From: Bordetella parapertussis
GTDB taxonomy: Bacteria > Pseudomonadota > Gammaproteobacteria > Burkholderiales > SG8-41
Assembly (NCBI GenBank): GCA_945864585.1
Contig: CAMBCF010000053.1
Location: forward strand, 1 to 33,792
Length of the DNA stretch: 33,792 bases
Direction: 5' to 3'
The notes beneath the pieces were generated by a model that saw only the letters and a list, made by a program, of their open reading frames with translations, was not told the origin of the DNA and did not search any database. Positions 30,086-33,792 of this stretch are shown here, piece by piece (position 1 is the stretch's first letter; every line of letters starts with the position of its first letter). The position numbers and the translations under genes are program-made.

Positions 30086-31078
30086 ATGATTTCAAAATCC
30101 CGCAGAACCCTGTGCCAAGCCATTAGCCTGTCGGCATTGTGGGCCGTAGCGGGCATCGCCGCCGCTGCCGGCAAGAATCTTCGGGTTGCGATTCTGCTCT
30201 CCGGATTCGAGCCTTACTACGTTTCTCACGGTGAGTCGTTCCTTGCCGGACTGCGCGAACTGGGTTACGTCGAGGGCAAGAATCTCACGGTGGACTGCCG
30301 CTATGCCCAGTTGCGCGGCGATCAGATGCTGCCGATCGCGCACGAGCTCGCCCGGCTGCGGCCCGATGTCATCATCACCGCTTGCACCGGTTCGACGCGT
30401 GCTGCGATGCAGGCCACCACGCAGATTCCGATCGTGATGGTGAGTGTGGCCGATCCGGTGGGACAGGGCTTTGTGCGAACGCTCGCGCAGCCGGGCGCCA
30501 ACGTCACCGGCCGTTCGAGCCAATCGCGCGAACTCATGCCCAAGATGCTGGAGCTGTTGCACGCGGCAGCACCGGGGACAAAACGCATCGCCGTGTTGGT
30601 CAACACCATCAACACCGCGCACGAAGCGCTATGGTCGGATATGCAAGCCGCGGCACGTCCGCTGGGGATAACACCGGTGCGCCTCGAAGTGCGCGGCCCC
30701 GCCGATCTCGATTCCGCGCTCGACGGACTGAAAAAGATCACCGCCGATGGCCTGCTCGTTCTGTCCGATGATCCGATGACATTCAATCTGCGGCGGCGGG
30801 TGATTGATGCGGTGAACCAGCGCGGGATGCCGACGATGTATGGCCACCGCGAATTCGTGGCCGAAGGCGGATTCATGAGTTATGGCGAAAGTTTTCAGGA
30901 CAGCTACCGGCGCACGGCCGCGTATGTCGACAAGCTCGCGCGTGGCGCCCGCGCGTCCGAACTGCCGATTGAACAGCCCACACACTTTAAATTGGTCGTC
31001 AATCTGAAGACCGCGAGCCTGCTCGGTATTACGCCACCGAGGACTTTGCTGCTGCGCGCGGATGAATTAATTCGGTGA
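30086..31078 (+). CDS. ABC-type substrate-binding protein
   Basis: A 330-residue protein starting at the ATG at 30086, with GGAGGAG nearby as ribosome-binding site. The signal peptide is about residues 1-28 (MISKSRRTLCQAISLSALWA...). The mature part begins KNLRVAILLSGFEPYYVSHGESFLAGLRELGYVEGKNL. Then come LRPDVIITACTGSTRAAMQATTQIPIVMVSVADPVGQGFV and LAQPGANVTGRSS, typical of the ABC_sub_bind (TrpX-like) family. No permease or ATPase gene follows; IS remnants begin 55 bases later, so partner genes may have been lost or never present. The ligand is unknown. Related proteins bind aromatic or amino-acid-like compounds. Confidence 0.85.
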   Translation: MISKSRRTLCQAISLSALWAVAGIAAAAGKNLRVAILLSGFEPYYVSHGESFLAGLRELGYVEGKNLTVDCRYAQLRGDQMLPIAHELARLRPDVIITACTGSTRAAMQATTQIPIVMVSVADPVGQGFVRTLAQPGANVTGRSSQSRELMPKMLELLHAAAPGTKRIAVLVNTINTAHEALWSDMQAAARPLGITPVRLEVRGPADLDSALDGLKKITADGLLVLSDDPMTFNLRRRVIDAVNQRGMPTMYGHREFVAEGGFMSYGESFQDSYRRTAAYVDKLARGARASELPIEQPTHFKLVVNLKTASLLGITPPRTLLLRADELIR

Positions 31079-31132
31079 CCATTTAACTTAATTGAATTCC
31101 AATAATGGCATTTAATTAATTGTACTGTGTTA
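31079..31132. other. AT-rich spacer at the edge of the IS region
   Basis: A 54-base spacer of about 75% A+T with repeated TTAAT and TTAATTAATT, unlike the GC-rich surroundings. It separates the ABC binding protein from the IS701-type remnant and probably marks the insertion boundary. I could not define a terminal inverted repeat or target duplication. Confidence 0.4.
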
Positions 31133-31860
31133 TTAATGTCTAGCTGGCCGTACATACGACTTCCCGCAGCACGGGCATAGCGAAAGACTTCGAGCGATGG
31201 CGCGCCCCAGCCGATAGCGTACGGTTGCGATGGACCACGGGACGTGGCGCTGCATGGGGGACAGACCCGCGCGGGAGGAAGCCTTCGGGTATGACAGGCG
31301 TTTGAAGTCGAGCGGTGTTTTTTTTAACGCCGGACAATCGCTCCAACATGAGGAAGCCATAGGCAGCGACACACAAGCTCGCATGATGATGAAAACCACG
31401 CCAGTTACGCCCCTCGTAATGCCCCAAGCCGACCTCCTGCTTCGCGGCAACGATTGGGCCAGATCACGTACGGTGATCGGGCGGTGGGTTGCATCACGCA
31501 CGACCCGGGTGCGGGGCCGGCCGCGGCGCCGCTTTTCGGGTGCGGGCGCAGGTTGATGCGCATCGCACCACACCGCAGTCGCCGGGCGCACCCCCACCGC
31601 GTAAAGCAGGCCCTGCGCGCTCAGCCAGTCGCGTACGGCCGCTTCATCGCCGTAACCGGCATCGATGAGCACCGTGCCGCGCGGGATGCCGGCGGCCAGC
31701 GCCGCCTCGATCTGCGTGCGGGCAATCGCGCCCTTGGTCGCAAACGCAATCTGCTTGGGCACGCCCGCGCGTTCACGCCGCGCTTTATCCTGGGCCCACT
31801 CCTCTGGCAGATACAGCCGGTAGCACAGCGGCAAGCTGCCTGCCTCGGTGGCCAGGTCGC
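31133..31860 (-). pseudogene. IS701-type transposase remnant
   Basis: Minus-strand fragments match the middle and end of an IS701-family transposase. From about 31855 the frame reads ATEAGSLPLCYRLYLPEEWA, then FATKGAIARTQIEAAL and TVLIDAGYGDEAAVRDWL, and then VRDLAQSLP. Near 31443 the sequence jumps to another frame at KQEVGLGHYEGRNWRGFHHH. About 100 residues, including the catalytic Glu region, are missing. Near 31258 it returns to the first frame (ATVRYRLGRAIARSLSLCPC) and stops at 31133. The N-terminal part with the first catalytic Asp is also missing. It cannot be functional. It is fused at about 31860 to an unrelated transposase. Confidence 0.75.
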
Positions 31861-32683
31861 GAACATGCGCTCGATGTAGCGCTTGACGTTCTTTGTCAGC
31901 CGCAGCTTAAAGAGGTAATGCATCCCGCGCGCCTCGAGTGCCGCCATGGTGGGTTCACCGCCCTGACCACAATCCCCGCGCACCAGCGCCGGGCGCTTAT
32001 CCTGCGGCAAACCCTCGATCAGTTCGATCAGCCCCGGCAGCGTAGTGTTCGCCTGGCTCTTGTTGCCCGGCGCAACCGTAACACCCAACATCAGCCGCAG
32101 TCCCGCTATCTGGTAGGTGTGGTAGGCATGCGAGGGGCGCCCCGGTTTGTGCGGGTTGTAACTCACCACCGCACCTTCCTGCTTTCCATATAGCGGCTTG
32201 ACCGTTACATCAGTGTCCAGTATCCACGGCGCCGAGAGCAGCGGCAACACGCTCGCGTCCAGGTGATCTTGCAGCCAGTTCACGCCCGCAACCTCCTCCA
32301 CCTGCGCGCAATGCCCGGCGTACGGTGTCCTCGGACACGAAAGCGTCCATTCCCAACATCGCTGCACTCACCCCATCGGCACGCAGCGCCGCGATGTGGG
32401 CGTAGCGCCAGTGCCCCGAGAGCACCGACAGAAACAGGGTGCCCAGCACGTCCGATATCTTCGAGCCATTCGGGCTTGCATAGCGCAATGGACAGCTCTC
32501 GATCCAGCGCCGGTAAAGCCCCGTGAGATTAAGAAACTCGGCAAAGTAGGCGATCTGGCCGAACGGCGTGGCCGCTTCGTTCCGGTTCCAGCGCACCTGC
32601 ACACGTGCGCCGATTGCCTCCACGCTCATGGCTACCAGTGCTTCTTGCACTGCCGCAACGCTGCGCCTTTTCGCCTCACCCAT
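31860..32683 (-). pseudogene. DDE transposase remnant (IS4/IS1380-like superfamily), frameshifted and 3'-truncated
   Basis: On the minus strand from ATG at 32683, with AAAGGGG as ribosome-binding site. The first frame reads MGEAKRRSVAAVQEAL, then DVLGTLFLSVLSGHWRYAHI and VSEDTVRRALR. Near 32300-32305 the frame shifts and goes on as VEEVAGVNWLQDHLD, WILDTDVTVKPLYGKQEGAV (first catalytic Asp), NPHKPGRPSHAYHTY, LVRGDCGQGGEP (second Asp) and LFKLRLTKNVKRYIERMF. Homology then stops at about 31862, where the IS701-type fragment begins. It has one frameshift and no C-terminal part, so it is inactive. Exact family assignment is uncertain without a search. Confidence 0.7.
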
Positions 32684-32835
32684 TTGGTGTCCCCTTTCAA
32701 CACGCTTTACCTTTGCGCTTCATGAGGTTACAACATTACAATCTTCTCTACTGCCGTTTCTAGGATGAATGAAACTGGGGATGTTGCCGCGCAAGTCGAG
32801 CAACGTATGCATCTCCACCGCCGACTTGGTGGTGC

Positions 32836-33792
32836 CAAGCGCATGCCGGGCGCGTGCGCGGCTTGGGGACGGTGGGCAATGGCCGCGACTTGGGGTTGTT
32901 TATTCATCCGCTGCTGGCTGTTGATGCAACGGATGGCGCTTGCCCTGGGTTGGCGCACCTGCATCATTGGATGCGAACGAAAAAAGCGCATCCCCATTAC
33001 CGGCGACTGCCGATAGAGCGCAAGGAATCCTACCGTTGGGTTAAGGTTGCCGAGGCCGGCAAAAAATGCCTGTCGGAGGCGGCCATGGTGACCCTGGTCG
33101 CCGACCGGAAAGCGATATTTACGAAGAATGGGCGCGGCTGCCCGATGAACGCACCCACCTGCTCACACGCGTTTGCCGCGATCGCGCTCTGGCGACGGGT
33201 GGCAAACTGTTTGCATGGATTGATGCCCAGCCCGTGCAAGGCACCTATAGCTTTGACGTACCGGCCCGTCCGGGCAAGCGCAGCGCCCACCGCGCGCGGC
33301 TTACGGTACGCTTTGGGCGTATCGTAATCAAACGCCCCGCCTCCTGCCCGGACAAGCAGGCGCCGAAACAAATCGCGTTGAGCGTGATTGAGCTCAAGGA
33401 GTTGCCCGACAGCGTTATCGGCAATGAAGAGCCGATACACTGGCGACTGCTGACCACGCACCACATAGCGTGTTTTGATGATGCCTTGCGCTGCGTGGGC
33501 TGGTACCGGCAGCGCTGGAATATCGAACAACTGTTCAGAACCCTGAAGCAGCAGGGACTGAAGGTTGAATCCAGCCAGGTTGAAACCGGGGAAGGTTGGA
33601 CGAAGTTGGCTTGTCTGGCGGTGCAAGCTGCGGTGCGCATCTTGCAACTGACCTTGGCCCGTGATGGGCAGCATGCCGCTCAAGCCAGCGACGTGTTCGA
33701 CGCGCAGGAGATTAATATCTTGCAGCGTATACTGCCGACACTGGAGGCAAAGACGCAAAAGCAGAAGAACCCACATCACCCAGGCTCTCTCG
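32836..33792 (+). pseudogene. IS4-type transposase, 5'-degraded, frameshifted and cut by the window end
   Basis: From about 32836 the frame reads QAHAGRVRGLGTVGNGRDLG, then LFIHPLLAVDA and HPHYRRLPIERKESYRW, to VTLVADR near 33107. There it needs a single extra base: the next frame continues ESDIYEEWARLPDERTHLLTR and runs without a stop to the end of the window. The YREK signature Y-(2)-R-(3)-E-(6)-K of IS4-family elements is clear in YRQRWNIEQLFRTLK near 33500-33545. Upstream of 32836 the expected catalytic-Asp segment (DTTEL) is not readable, so the 5' part is degraded or truncated. Nearly all of the C-terminal half is intact; the missing base could be a recent mutation or a sequence error. 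Confidence 0.75.

Noticed and set aside
32765-33016. An 83-residue frame beginning MNETGDVAAQ
   Set aside because: It overlaps the IS4-type transposase in another frame; the transposase frame has clear family motifs from 32836 on.
33030-33779. A 249-residue minus-strand frame near the window end
   Set aside because: It is the antisense of the IS4 transposase C-terminal half, whose YREK motif is on the plus strand.

Overview
The window is GC-rich, densely coded DNA from a proteobacterium, most likely a betaproteobacterium of the Burkholderiales/Rhodocyclales type. The reasons are four intact Bug-type (tripartite tricarboxylate) solute-binding proteins plus the relic of a fifth, a three-subunit 2-oxoglutarate:NADP+ oxidoreductase like that known from Azoarcus, and short gene spacings. 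No rRNA, tRNA or CRISPR array was seen. The taxonomic call is an inference from gene content.

Region 1 (1-7372) is a catabolic run on the + strand: badI (cut by the window start), aliA, badK, badH, aliB, an alpha-methylacyl-CoA racemase/CoA-transferase family gene and a zeta-crystallin-type quinone oxidoreductase. The first five match every step of the cyclohexanecarboxylate route known from Rhodopseudomonas palustris: CoA ligation (AliA), dehydrogenation (AliB), hydration (BadK), oxidation to the 2-keto thioester (BadH) and hydrolytic ring opening to pimeloyl-CoA (BadI). The gene order differs from the one I recall for R. palustris.

Region 2 (7373-19724) is an accessory catabolic zone: a two-cysteine maleate isomerase/Asp-Glu racemase family enzyme, two ferredoxin-like (EthD-type) proteins, a Lys/Ala-rich secreted protein, four Bug receptors, an FrsA-like alpha/beta hydrolase, a luciferase-like flavin monooxygenase, a GMC oxidoreductase and an MFS transporter. 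The substrate is unknown.

Region 3 (19725-24784) is the korC-korA-korB operon for 2-oxoglutarate:NADP+/ferredoxin oxidoreductase, which in anaerobic aromatic degraders supplies low-potential electrons.

Region 4 (24785-31078) holds a Cache-HAMP hybrid histidine kinase, a convergent NarL-type regulator, a soxC-soxD pair in which each gene carries one in-frame TAA stop, and an ABC-type substrate-binding protein.

Region 5 (31133-33792) is an insertion-sequence graveyard: an IS701-type remnant fused to a frameshifted DDE transposase, then a frameshifted IS4-type transposase running off the window.

The spacers carry several unrelated palindromic repeats, heptamer repeats at both ends of badK, and a 16-bp motif (TAASTATWTGTTTTTA) found five times at gene boundaries, four times between genes and once at a start codon. 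The motif is the least explained signal here.
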